Below, piece after piece: positions 32,782 to 44,160 of a stretch of DNA of 64,000 bases. The DNA comes from Perkinsus chesapeaki (taxonomy: Eukaryota > Perkinsozoa > Perkinsida > Perkinsidae): the NCBI GenBank assembly GCA_013115145.1, contig JAAPAO010000037.1, forward strand, positions 50,009 to 114,008. The letters are read 5' to 3'. Every line of letters begins with the position of its first letter. Position 1 is the stretch's first letter. Both the position numbers and the translations under genes were made by a program. A model generated the notes under the pieces. That model saw only the letters and a list, made by a program, of their open reading frames with translations. It had not been told where the DNA came from and did no database searches.

Positions 32782-35700
32782 TCACATTGGGTGGGCTGGA
32801 GGTAACCCGCTGGTCTTGGCATGAAGGAAAGGACTTCCTCGCTCGTCGCACTCGACAATCGGAGTGGTGGCAATGCCGCTTGCATTTGTGGCGGGCAGCT
32901 TGTCAAACTTATAGTCTTGCAAGTTGGGTTGAGCACTCCATATCTTTGATAGCTGTCGCTTGGACCACCGCGTGTCCACATTCTGAAGAACCTCCAACTC
33001 ACAGTAATCAATCTGACTGATCCATACCTGAGTGGCCTTCTCCGCGGGTCGGAAGTAGTCTTCAGGAACAGGTTCGAGATATAGCTCACCGACGTCCATA
33101 CCTTGAAAGCTCATTGCGCGCGCCAAGATGCTTCAGGTTCTACCTTCAAACCATGGGTGCTGCATAACCTCTTCAACAGAAGGGCGGAGCTCTGGGTTTG
33201 GATTCAGTAGTTTCTTGATCAAATCCTGGGACGACGCAGATAAATCGAAGTAAGATGAATGATCAGTTCACCTGCGCCTCGGGGCTGAGTCCTGACAGCC
33301 TCTCATCATTGGCTGCATCAGCTCCACCAAAGTGTACAATTCTGAGCAGAACTGCTGGTTTGATGAAATATTTGCACTTGGCTCTCACTTTTCCTCCATA
33401 TCCTTCTCGGCCGTCGCATCAGCCCATTGTGGAGGTCTTCCCGTCAAGAGTTGGTACATAACAACGCCATAAGCCCACATGTCGGATGCTACACTGGGAT
33501 ATTGTCCACGAAGTAACTCAGGAGCCATATAAACCTAACGGGAAGTGTCGAAGCTATGGACGTGCTTGCCTACTTACAGTGGTTCCCTCCATCTTAGTTG
33601 GATCCAAATCTCCCTCATCGAAGTGATTATCATTATTGGCCCCAGGATCGGCGTTGGAACTGAAGAACAGACTACGTTCCATGACCGTCTGGAGAGCAGC
33701 TCACCCTTCATATTTCCAGTCACCGCTTCGGAGCTCTTGCACCGCGTGACGACTCTTCTCTACCTCTTCTTCGGCGCGAACAGTATAGGGTCTCGCTCCG
33801 CCGAAATCCGTCAGCTTGATATGCCTGGTCGAGGTGATGACTATATTCTCTGGCTTTAAATCAACGTAACTGAATGGCAGTAATTATACGACCAGTTTAG
33901 GGAGGCAACCTACACAAAGCCCTGCTGGTGCACGCTGTCAAGCGCCGCCAGCACTTCACCTAGTGCCCTCTTGGCCTCACTCTCTGGGAGGCCCGATGGG
34001 TGATCCTGTAGGTAGTCGAACCTGACGACAGGCGCTGGGGAAGGTATAGACAGAAGGCAGGCTACATGTCGCCATTAGCAGCATATTCGAGGACGAGGTA
34101 GCATTCTTTATGGTACATAAACGCCGATACCAACCGAGTGATGCCTGACTTCAAACTGGCCACCGACACGCTAACTGAATCTACCTGGATGAGGCATAAG
34201 GCGCAATATGGCTATCTCCCGGGATATGTTCTGACTGTATTTAGCTAGAATGTCGGGGTGTATTATCTGATCACAACGCCAATGACCGCAAAAGTTCATC
34301 TATTCAATGTCTACCTTAACGGCATACTCCGGCCACTCGGAACGAGGTTTGCCTTTCTGCGTCACCAAGTACAACATAACAGTTGAGAATGCCCCCTTCC
34401 TGAAAATGCACTATATAGGCGACGACGCCAGAGTCGAGACTCGCACCCTATTTCTTTGGCTCTAACCATCTGGTAGAACTTGAGGTTAGTCAGTATTGTC
34501 GGGCTTGGGGCTGTCAGGGCTTCCTCCCACACCTGACAGGAGTATGATAGGATGTGATTTACACTGTGTTTTGCATACCTTCTCTTTCTCTGGCCCCTTG
34601 TGGGGAGCACAGTTCTCACGGAAGTGATGGATGACAGTTAAAGGATCTGGGGGAACTGCATGCATGAGCCGGAAGAGTGCCAAAATGTTACCACTATTGT
34701 CTTCGAGAACATCGTCATTTTTAGGGGGTGCTCGGGCCTTGGGCTCTTCTGGTCCCCAAGGCGCCACTCCCGTGACGGTGACAGGAGGCTGTACACCTGT
34801 ACCGCGGATGCGACCAATCGAAGACATCTCAGCAAGACTCGGAGGTTTCGGTACTGCAGGAGGTACGGGAACTAGTGAAAACCAATCAGAAAAAAGAGGG
34901 ATCATAACGGCAAACCTCGTTTAGGGTGGAGCTTCGCCTCTATGCGCCGCCGCGTCTGAGCCTCCTCTTCGCTCTTGCGCTTTGCCGCACGAGCCTCGCT
35001 GACCGTGGATTCGGCCGCTTTCTCAAAGGCAGTCGAGTTCGCCTTCTCCAGCTCACCAAGCACATTTGCGATCATCTTGTTAACCTGAGAGTCAAATATG
35101 AATATTGTGGCGCGTGACGGGTATCAATACTGTTGGATTCCAATGCATGTGGCCTCCATTAAACAGTAGGGGGACCATCATGTACACCCAATCATCAGTG
35201 ATTGCAAGATCCTGGCTGAAGTGGTTATCCTTCCACAATGACAATACTGCTTCGGCCAGTTGGCTGTTCGGACTCTGATAAAGGGGTGAGATAGCTCTTG
35301 GAGCAGCTTGTGAGGTGGTTCCCACCTTTACACGATTCTCAACGACGGAGCGAAGCTTTTTGTCAACCTTTCGGAAGTTCTCCACACTAACTCCTTGGAG
35401 CAAGCGGGCAATCTCAGCGAGGATGAGAAGCTCCTTGGCACTGTTCCCCTGAAGCCAGAGAAGATTCCTACGCTACGAGCGGCTGGAAGGACGTACCCGT
35501 GCCGGTGGCGGCAATGCCGTGATGACCCCATCCATAATTTGCGGGAACAAATCAGGTCGCTGGTCCAAGTATAGCACAACACATTGTGTGAGCTCTCGGT
35601 GATACCTACGATGAAGCGTACGTCATTTTCTATCCTGAGGCCTACCCTTTGAGAAGAGGAGTCTGTCTGTCCCATGACGCGAACCCATTTGGCATGTGAA

Positions 35701-36548
35701 GGGGCAGTATGACGTTGTAAAGCAGGCCGAGGTGGGCCGAGTTCAACGGTGTTTTAAAACCGGCTATAATCTACAGAAAGAGCTTATAGGGCGAAGTCGA
35801 AGTTGACCTACCCTAGCTAAAAGCGACACTAATGGTTTGATATCTGCATTCTTCTGAGGACACTGAACAAAGGCGATGAGCTCCTCTCCGACACGTAGTC
35901 GCAACTCTGGTCGGAGACTGGGGCATCTGCAGTGACATGGAGCGAACGAATCGTTCAAGTAGGCTTATTACTTCTCATAGAAGCGGTGAAGTAGAGACTC
36001 GACGAACCAAGAATCACCTCCATGTGCCGGGACAGGATTGGCCTGCAAAAAGCGTGTGAATGTTGGCCAACCACCAACATGTAGTGTTCATCCTACCTTC
36101 TTGGTCTCCGAATCTATAGTCCCGACGAGCAAGGATTCTCTGAATTCAGTACTCTCTGCTCCGCTGCACCTCCTCACCAGTGCTATCAGGATTTCACTGT
36201 CCAAATAGGGGGCGAATGTATTATAATCGAATTCGGGAAGGTCTATGGTGGCCACCACTGCCGCCCTGCAGTTTTGGGTCGGCACGAGTTCTAGGTATCT
36301 TGAGGGCTCTGGCGACGAGAGCAAGAGCTGGATGAGATTCCGCAGACTTCTGAAGAAGAGAACAAGTTCGATCCCTGGCGAGGACAACTTTATACGCACT
36401 TGTAGAAGTCCCCGTCAAAAGGCTCATCTCTGATCTCTCCGGACATTACAAAAGCATAGAGGTCTTTGGCTGCGGCAGGAGAGGACATGCCGGCCTCCAC
36501 CAGGGAGGCTGCCCGACAGGTAGACTCGGTAGGTGATGTTGATGACAT
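32782..36548 (-). CDS. PP2A B56 regulatory subunit fused to an AGC/PDK1-like protein kinase
   Basis: On the minus strand the exons read in order. B56 HEAT core: VESLLHRFYEKCPSLRPELR, ARIIAGFKTPLNSAHLGLLY with NVILPLH, RELTQCVVLYLDQRPDL, EAVLSLWKDNHFSQDL, LLFNGGHMHWNPT, and NVLGELEKANSTAFEKAAES. This follows known B56 subunits segment by segment. A 44-nt intron (34872-34915), with a strong pyrimidine tract, then joins a Pro-rich linker. The kinase comes next: EIGKGAFSTVMLYL (Gly loop), EYAVK (lysine), SREIAIL (alpha-C Glu), YLVLEYAANGDM, YVDLKPENIVI (catalytic Asp, but HR replaced by YV), LTDFGGARPY, YMAPELLRGQYPS, and PELRPSVEEVMQHPWFEG. A 110-residue tail ends at TGA 32782. B56 targets PP2A to LxxIxE substrates; PDK1-like kinases phosphorylate activation loops. 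The start could be the downstream Met at 36488. Confidence 0.78.
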
Positions 36549-36726
36549 TAAGAAAAGAAATAATACTAAAGCTGAATTGAGGACTACACTGAACACCAAA
36601 CACAGGGAATCAACAACAGCAGCAGCGGCAATGGAGCATGCATGGGGCACTCTAGGGGGACGTCACTGGAAGTCCGGTCATCAGCTCAGCTGATTGCTTG
36701 TGGATGTCTCGCATACGATGAAGAAT

Positions 36727-38879
36727 CTACAACATGACTTTTGGAACTTGCAAGCTCTTTGGTGAGACCTTATTAGTTTCACTCAAAGCCTTCTTTGTCG
36801 TATCAAGCTTCATTTGAAGTGTTCTTATCTCTTCTTGCTTCCTCGCGCTTGTCGTAGCGTTATCTGATCACCTACTGCCATGTGAGGGCATTAAGCCTGG
36901 TCACCTTGCTGGCATCCCTCCAGCTCGTGCTGAAGAGCCTCCGAGGTGCGCCTGGTCTCGGCAAGAACAGTGCTCATAGTTGACAGCTTCGCCTCGGCCA
37001 CCTGCATCAGAGGGCTGCAAACCGGCACCTAATTCGCTGCCCACCTCTTTCTCTCGTTCTAGCCGGGAGGCTTTCCTCTGCTCCGACTCGGCCTTCTCGA
37101 GGGATTCTTTCACTTTAGCTTCCAGCACTATCATATCTTCCTTCATGGAGTTAATTCTGAGGGGCTCTTAGGTGAAGCAATCTCCACGACTAGGGCTACG
37201 AGTATAGGCCATGGCCGCTGTAGACTACTTTCAGTCAACATTTTCAGGACCTTATTAGCCATTATCAAGTCAACTTTTGCACTGCAGCGGTTGTGTAGAA
37301 GATATGCTTACTTGTCATGAGCCACCTTTAGTTCCTTGTCTTTGGAGTCGCACCTCTGCTCGGCTAATGTAAGCTTCGACTCGATCGCGCGAAGGCTGCT
37401 CTCCATTTCGGATGTTCGAGTGAGAAGATGCTGAGGCCATCATTGCTCCTAACGAGCCAGTGGTGCTCCTACCAGCCTTTCAGCGGCAAAGGTCTCCTTC
37501 GCCTGCTCCAGTTCTCGACGAACAACGTCACGCTTCGATCTCTCAGCCGAAAGAGTGTTCTCAAATTCCGTCTCGCGTCGCTTCTTGCTTGCCTCCAACT
37601 CCTCCACGGTGACTTTCTAAATAAAAGCACAATCACCAGCGCCCTTCTGTATGACACTACCAAAGCCTGTATTTGACGGTGACCGTCCTCGATAGCGGCC
37701 TCCTTGTCCAGAAGAGATTGCTTGTCACGGCTCAGCTCAGCCTTCAGATGGGCCAACTCATCACCAAGCCGTCTCCTCGTATCCGCCAACTGAGGCAGCC
37801 ATCTCCCCCTCCCCCCAGCTGCATTGCCACTACTACCTCCGATGTTTTCTCCATAAGCTGCTGATGCTTATCGGCCAACTCTCTGTCCAGTTGTTCCCTC
37901 TACATAGGCATATTTTCCCCCATTATCCCCACCTACCGCATGCTGATGATTCTGTTTCTCTGTCTCAGCTGTCCGTAGCCCCTTTCGAGCCTGCTCTACC
38001 TCCTGTAGCAGTTCCTCATAACTGAGCCTCTTATATTATAATATACAGTGCTTTCACTATTACCGTGTCTTCCACCCGACAGCCTCCTTCTGAACCTCCA
38101 CAGTGCGGCACTTGGCCGCCTCAAGGTCATTCTCATATCGCGTCGAAGCCTCTGCCAACTGAAGCAGCCGATATGAATCACCACAGTATGACCCCATCAA
38201 CCTTACCCGCTTATCTGTTAGAGCAACCTGCCTACTCAGCTGCTCAGCATGGTTTTCACCCCTGATGAACCATTCCCTCTCTCAGTCTTATGTATAGCGG
38301 TACATCTCATGGACCCTTTTGTCCCTATCCGAAACCGCCCGCCTAAGAGCCTCTAACTCCTCCTGCAAATGTGACACCTGTTGGAAAAAGGAAGAGGTCG
38401 GTGGTTCCACGGAGACAGTGGTGGCAGCAGCACCTCGGCGTGATGAGACTCCTCAGCACGTATCATTTGCTCTTGTGCAACACATGACACGCATTTGCAA
38501 CCATTCGCCAAAGCAGAGGTCGGCGAAATATCTGATAACAGTATGAGTAAGGAGACGTCTCTATTTAATATAGCCCCTTTTCCCACAGTCCGTCTACCGG
38601 CCCCTATAGTCCCATTGTAAAGTTTGTCCGGTTTTTGCCACTAGCGAACACTACTACTGGAACTCAGTAGGTCTTCCTCTGTGAACCGTTGTGAGCTTTA
38701 GTGATATTGATGATATCTAAGAATACTAAATCACGTGTAAAGGTATATACTCCGAGCCAAAAAGCAATAAAGGACCCTGCGAGCTTATCCGGCTCCCTGC
38801 TGCTATCGTAAACGACCCTCCCGTTACCCCTTACTACCACCGCCTCCCGACTGCCTAGTTCGCCAGGGACTGCCATCAT
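36727..38879 (-). CDS. Long coiled-coil protein, not recognised
   Basis: ATG at 38879 opens MMAVPGELGSREAVVVRGNG. After the first exons, nearly every open segment is heptad-rich: VSHLQEELEALRRAVSDRDK, ADTRRRLGDELAHLKAELSR, MKEDMIVLEAKVKESLEKAE, and RTLQMKLDTTKKALSETNKV, ending at TAG 36727-36729. Introns are about 40-50 nt, so the coil is split over many small exons. This composition fits a cytoskeletal, centrosomal or Golgi tether protein, but there is no globular domain to identify it. The stop is 179 bases upstream of the B56-kinase start on the same strand. Coding nature is well supported by the continuing heptads; exact exon limits are not. Confidence 0.55.
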
Positions 38880-38932
38880 CGCCCCGCATATTAGATCTTT
38901 TACTAGGTGACATATCTGCTAGCACCCCACTG

Positions 38933-39082
38933 ATGGCTGCCGGTAAGGACAAGGCCATGTTCTTTGTTGTGAAGGATGAGCTCATAGTAGATCGTTGGCA
39001 GGTAGCGAGGCATGCACCTTCAAATGGGAAACGTCCATTTAGCGCTCCCCCTATGGTTAAACCAGTGCAACATGTCCCCTAG
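38933..39082 (+). CDS. Possible 49-residue small protein
   Basis: An uninterrupted plus-strand ORF starts MAAGKDKAMFFVVKDELIVD and ends in APPMVKPVQHVP with TAG. It lies between two minus-strand genes, in what would be the promoter of the coiled-coil gene. The composition is protein-like (a basic start, a strand FFVVKDELIV, a proline tail). A run of this length can still arise by chance and no family is recognised. It could be a single-exon microprotein or noise. Confidence 0.25.
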   Translation: MAAGKDKAMFFVVKDELIVDRWQVARHAPSNGKRPFSAPPMVKPVQHVP

Positions 39083-39099
39083 TATTACTGGACATTCTC

Positions 39100-39988
39100 T
39101 CATTCCTCTGCAGTACTTTCCCTATCGCTTGCTGTATCGCAGAGGGGATAGCTAAAGCCAATAGTAGAACTGAAGAGGCCTTCATACCCGCCACTACAGT
39201 TGCCAGTGAGCTGAACGCTGGTTATCGTGTGACATCCAGAGTGCTCAAGTGCCACAGCCAGGACTTCTCCACCACTCGAGCCAAGAGAGTTGTGGGACAG
39301 ATTGAGATGCCGAAGGCTGGAGGACATGCAATGGCTTTGGGATAGCTAGAGGTGTCAGCTACCTTCGAGAGTGAGTTAGCAAGGTCGAGGCAATGGCCTG
39401 AGCACCAGCCGGAGGGATTTGGCATTCCTGCATCGACAGTGTGCTCAAATCCTGCGCCACGCTCAGTGATGACAATAGACTTTCAAAGCCTGCTACGAAC
39501 ATGATGAGAGCTCATAGCCGGCAGCACTACAGTGTCCTGATGCCTCCCCAAGAGGGTTCCAATCAAGGATAAGCTCCTTTACATGCCGTAACGCTGGGCT
39601 ACTTCTGATGGCGTTACTAAGGTCTATAAGCCCCTCCGATTGAATGTTATTGCCGGCTAGGTTAACAGAGTGAATCAGGACCTATAGCCAACGACAGGGC
39701 TCTACCATTTCATACCGACTTTTTCTCGAATCTTAGTGATATTACCTGGTTATCTTCTACCCTCCTCAGGGCTTCGCATAGAGCCTTGCAGCCCTTCGTG
39801 CCGATGTAGCGATCAGAGAGATCAAGGGCTATCGAAGGTATACTGCCATCGCTAGGAGTTCCCGCTGATGACACTAACTCTTCTACATGCCGCTTCACCT
39901 GACTTTCAAGCATTACGTACTTGGAACCGGAGCTGAACGGGGACAGATTGCACAATGTTGGTATCTTTGCCTCAAATGCCGACAGCAT
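39100..39988 (-). CDS. Leucine-rich repeat (ribonuclease-inhibitor type) protein
   Basis: ATG 39988 begins MLSAFEAKIPTLCNLSPFSS. The repeats follow the RI-type pattern: SIALDLSDRYIGTKGCKALC, HSVNLAGNNIQSEGLIDLSN, HVKELILDWNPLGEA, and LRHLNLSHNSLGSSGGEVLA then TSVQLTGN. These show the LxLxxNxIGxxGxxxLxxAL consensus. The chain ends SDRESTAEE at TGA 39100-39102. Three introns of about 46-65 nt separate the repeats, and every join keeps phase. RI-type LRRs form a horseshoe for protein binding and occur in NLR-like, RanGAP-like and flagellar proteins. No NACHT or other effector domain is present. It is short, with only about five or six repeats. The domain call is firm; the partner is unknown. Confidence 0.7.
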
Positions 39989-40111
39989 GTAGCTACTGAT
40001 ACCCACCAAACTGTTAAAACTCAATACAAACTAGTCGGTATTGAAACTTCTAATTCGGTATCACAAATCACATTTTGACATAAAATAAAACCGATTACAG
40101 GCCGCCGTCGG

Positions 40112-41405
40112 CTACATGGGTCGCTGACCAGGCTGTTTGATACTGCGTGTGATGAGGCCTTGCGGGACGCTGGCCACCCTCCTGGAGGTAGCAGTCGCGG
40201 CGTCCACCTCAGTGTCGCTGTCGGAAGAGGAGTCACTACTGTCACTGCTGTTAGGAGTGGATCCCTTGGAAGGCCCCAGCAGGGAGAAGCCGAGAGATAC
40301 AGCTTTCTTGCCAGAGCGGCGGCGCTCTAAAACCGCGGCGCGTGGCGCAGGTTCAATCCGGAGGCTCGACAGCGTTACCTTTTTCTTGCATATCTTCCTT
40401 GACTTTAGCCAAGTGAGCCATCAATGGGTTATAATATCTGGTACACATTTCTCCCAGGGCCTACCACATCGACACTTACTTCTTTTTAACGTTGGGATCT
40501 AATGAAGAACTGAGCCATGGTAGTAGGATGATAAATAAAATGATACCAGCCTACAGGAGGAGCAGCTATGTATGCAGTCGAACACAGCAAACCTTACCTT
40601 TTTCCACTTTCTATCGACTATACCAGTAATTAGGACCGGTCCTAGTAGTTGCCCCGCCAGACTAGCCAACCAGGCTCTCTTGGCAGGGTGGGGCATGTAG
40701 AGCTCAGCTACGTTTAAGGTACCTATTACAAAGTGCTATATACAGGAAAGACCTAGATCGATACTACTACCAGCTTGGGAGTAGGCAAAGAACATCTGTG
40801 CCATTATGCCTACAATACCGTTGGTCATAAGAGGCCTTCGACCCGACTTAACCACAAGATATGACATCAACAGCACCGGCACTGTATGCACCTTGCCAAG
40901 ACAACCTTTACCCTCGGTGGGGAGGGGGCACCTCCGCGTACCCAATGGTCCATCATGGCAAATTGGACTTTGGTCAGCTTAACCCCTCTAAGGCCCATCT
41001 TCTGCCTCATCATCTCCGTCAATCCTCGGGCTCCAGCAGTGCGGAATGCCATACAGACACCAAAGCTGTTAGACAACAGAAATGGATCCTGAAAACGGAG
41101 AAAGAGGAGCTCGCATCGTCAAGATGCACGAAGATACCCATTGCTCCTGCTTGAGTAGGATTCGGGAGACGATGAGGACCCAGTTCCAAGAGGTGTAGGC
41201 TTGGAGGTTCTTCCTCAGGAACTTGTTATTAATAACCTCACTGCTACCTGAGTAGATATCGTTGAAAACGATGACACCTGGAAGGCAGACCTGTCAAGGC
41301 TAGGTATATAGCACAGCCTAGAGCGATGTTGAAGCGATCGCCAGGGACGAGCTGGAAGGGAACTGCAGCAACGATCTTGGAGGAGGCCGACCGACTGGGG
41401 TCCAT
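40112..41405 (-). CDS. Multi-pass membrane protein with acidic Ser-rich tail, not recognised
   Basis: ATG 41405 opens MDPSRSASSKIVAAVPFQLV. Normal-size introns chain the segments VIVFNDIYSGSSEV, SWNWVLIVSRILL, FLLSNSFGVCMAFRTAGARG, VPVLLMSYLVVKSGRRPLMT with NGIVGIMAQMFFAYSQAG, a segment with LASLAGQLLGPVLITGIVDR, and AGIILFIILLPWLSSSLDPN. The C-terminus is soluble: YNPLMAHLAKVKEDMQEKE, a basic patch, a Ser/Asp run (SSDSSDSSSDSDTEVD) and QPGQRPM at TAG 40112. Four or more membrane spans are likely. The SGRRPLM loop recalls the GRRPLL loop of major-facilitator sugar transporters, but the rest does not fit a 12-helix transporter. The Ser/Asp run looks like a casein-kinase-2 target. Confidence 0.5.
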
Positions 41406-41615
41406 TTGAGAATGGGATATCTCTGCCTGTTTAGCAATGGTGCAACACAAAGCCCTGAGTTATTCAAGGAGGTTACAGGACCAATGACTAGGTATGAGCT
41501 GCTATGATACACTAGCTGTGACCAGTGCGGTCAGCAGTAACAGCAGCACTGAGTACTACCACAAGTGTCGCATGAAGGTATAAACCATAAAAACATCAAT
41601 GACTGTTGGGGGTCG

Positions 41616-42421
41616 TCAAGATATATCGCTGGAGTCGGCCCACAGCAATACCAATGGACCAGCATCTCCGTTCCACATACGTATTAAATCCGCATCCGAG
41701 TCAAGAAGATCCAAGACTGTCCTGTTCTCCACAACAAAAGCAGCTATGGGCTTGTCAACGCCCATGGACTCTACCAAGGCATGTCGGATACACCATCGCC
41801 AGATTAGGTCAACGCCTGGGATGCAAAACAGAGGTACTCTAGCTTTCATCGACCGAGCATCATCAGCGTCGTTCATTTCCACAGTAATGTCGTTAACAAG
41901 GTGATCGCCAATAACCACGGTAACATCACCGCCAACGAAACCGAGCTCTCCAAGGCCTGTCTCGGGAGCGAGATCTCCCAGATCTGAAACTCAAGGTAGT
42001 GAATGAAGCTAACGGTCGAGGTTGACCTACATTGCATCCCCATGACAGGTGTAGCGAGCATTAGACTTTCTGCTTTGATGCTGTCAGATGAAATGATATC
42101 CCTTAGGGTCGATGAAGCTGGATCTAGATGAAGCACAATATCCGAAGAAAGGATATAAACCTACACACACATCGGAGACATCGGTGCTAAGCGAAGGCTC
42201 ACAGTGAGAAGTTCTGGTCCACTTCGACCACGAACTGACGGTTTTCCATCCTGGCGACACTGTGACTCAGATACAACCTAATGAAGCTGGTGTGATAGCG
42301 CGAGTCTCGTTGGTAAATGTACCTCACTGGACTGTGCACCCGCTAGACTGAAGCACCCTGCGATAAGCAGTAGCAGCGCGCGCGATGTTAGAGACAGCAA
42401 ATTGGCTATTACAAAAATGAC
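41616..42421 (-). CDS. Secreted or lumenal protein, not recognised
   Basis: The N-terminal exon is strongly hydrophobic and signal-like (VIFVIANLLSLTSRALLLLI, then AGCFSLAGAQSSE). It is spliced over 40-50-nt introns to SESQCRQDGKPSVRGRSG, LLTV YILSSDIVLHLDPA, DLAPETGLGELGFVGGDVTV and FCIPGVDLIWRWCIRHALVE. It ends ADSSDIS at TGA 41616. I cannot see an ATG in frame with the signal segment. The initiating exon is therefore probably further upstream, across an intron ending CTAG just before 42421. The mature part is small and may be globular. No family is recognised. It sits between CLN3 and a multi-pass protein on the same strand, which may be chance. Confidence 0.45.
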
Positions 42422-42764
42422 CTAGAATTCATATAGAGATTTATTAGTCGCTTTAACATCCAGCAGCACGACAAGCTGGGCGGAAATACCTCCCAGACCG
42501 ATAAATTCAATTTTCTGTGTATTGAAGCACTCAACTGAGCACCTATGATAACCTAGAATTAATAAATAAGGGAAATAACCTCCAGGTTGTTGGAAGGGGG
42601 TCAAATTGGAAACGCAAAACAGAGCACTCGACGGCTGGGAGAGAACGCCGTGGTATGTGACCTCTACAGTAGGTCGGCGGCAACATTAAAAAATTAAAAG
42701 AACGCTTAAGAGTTTTACCACTACCGGTGATAAATAATACCATTATGTCGGTGTTCAAGGTATC
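42422..42764. other. Interval between CLN3 and the secreted-protein gene
   Basis: This stretch should hold the CLN3 3' end and the promoter and first exon of the secreted-protein gene on the minus strand. An ORF near 42422-42604 may include that first exon. I could not define it or see other elements. Confidence 0.3.
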
Positions 42765-44054
42765 TCATAGCTTCATCGGGACTGATCCAGAGGGCCAGAA
42801 TGTATGATCTGCCCATAGCGTGGTCAGAAAGCTGCCCAATGTACCGAGGTTGACAAGCATTGCCACGAAGTTAACCGCTCTTTCCTTATCATGGTCACTA
42901 AGCCGTTGAGAACACTGTAGGAGGTAATACACAGTGACGTACATCGATCCACCACATAGGCCGACCATTGACATAGATACAACTTGCATTACTATGGGCA
43001 TATAGTGGCCACTAATACTCGTTAACATCCATACGAGAAATAACGCAGCCTGTAGTAAGGTAGCTATGGTCACAACTAGTTTCATTGCAGTTTGAACGGC
43101 AGATTCCTTGGCTATCCAGCGAACAACTGGCAGTGTCAGCGACCGTGATAGGAGTACACCTATTTGATAGGTGGTGCAGAGCTCCTCGTACCAGTTTCCA
43201 GGGGCCCCAGAGCTCGTAGAAGCCTCTCTCGCAAATTTACCTTGAATAGTGTACTCAAGCCAGTAAACTAAACCCAAGGCCAGACCATCGCGGCTAAGGA
43301 CTCTCACTACAGAGGAGAAAGGAAGGGTGTGCTTGACCAATAGAGTCTGAGAGATGAGACCGGTTTTGGGGTAAACATTGTCGTTCTCAGACTCGTCACG
43401 TTTCAGGACCTCGTAACACAATGCAAATGCAGGTTGAACCGCCGCTATCAACAGGAAAAAGTCTTGATTCGACCAGTTGATCGGATGGGCTCTCAGGGCC
43501 AGGTACGACACCGAGCCGACAACTCCGGCCCATCCAGTGCCGCTTGACCAATCACCGATGAAGGACGGGTCGAACTTCTTGATGTAACAGAGAGTGAAGT
43601 TCTCACCAAGAATCTGGGTCAGCCCGGTGACCAGAACTCCAACAACGCAGATCACGAAGTTCGGAGCGAAAGCGATCATGAGGACGCCGAGGGTTCGCAC
43701 GACGGTGGTGGCCCAGAACCGCAAAGCAAAAGATATTTCCAACTCGGATATGACTGCGGAAATAGGGGTGGCGAATACGCCTAGAGCAACTGATGCACTT
43801 CCGATAACCTGAAACCTGAACCTGAGGCGCGTGACGGTTGAATGATATGCATTTCAAAAACGAGTGTGAAAGGCTGGGAGTTGGGGTTCCGGCGGGATTT
43901 AGGATCTTACACCGAAATTTTTGGCTGCGTTGAAATCTTCGGCAAGGCTTTTTGAAGCGCTTATTACTGCCACAAACGATGCATTATTTAATAAGCCCAT
44001 GACGACGAAACATAATGCATCCAATCGGACGCGTTTAGGATGATTTCCCAACAT
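42765..44054 (-). CDS. CLN3/battenin-like lysosomal membrane protein
   Basis: ATG 44054 opens MLGNHPKRVRLDALCFVVMG and then LLNNASFVAVISASKSLAED, the start of the CLN3 family core (GLLNN.....SAA.DI). One intron, with GGT|GTAAGA at its 5' end, joins VIGSASVALGVF. The rest is a single 325-codon exon with the family hallmarks IGDWSSGTGWAGVVGSVSYL, LGLVYWLEYTIQGKFA, NWYEELCTTYQIGVLLSRSL and VSMSMVGLCGGSMYVTVYYL. It ends in VPMKL at TGA 42765. About ten or eleven hydrophobic spans fit the battenin fold, a major-facilitator relative. CLN3 acts in lysosome/vacuole membranes; human CLN3 is needed for glycerophosphodiester export and yeast Btn1 for vacuolar pH. Length is close to family norms and no break is visible. 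Confidence 0.88.
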
Positions 44055-44160
44055 TAATGATTCGACTGATTGAATCAAAATACGCTTTGGCGAGCGCGGA
44101 GTAAGATAGTCTCGCGCACGCCCAGCGGAGGATTATTATTCTGTTCGACTTGCCAGCAAA

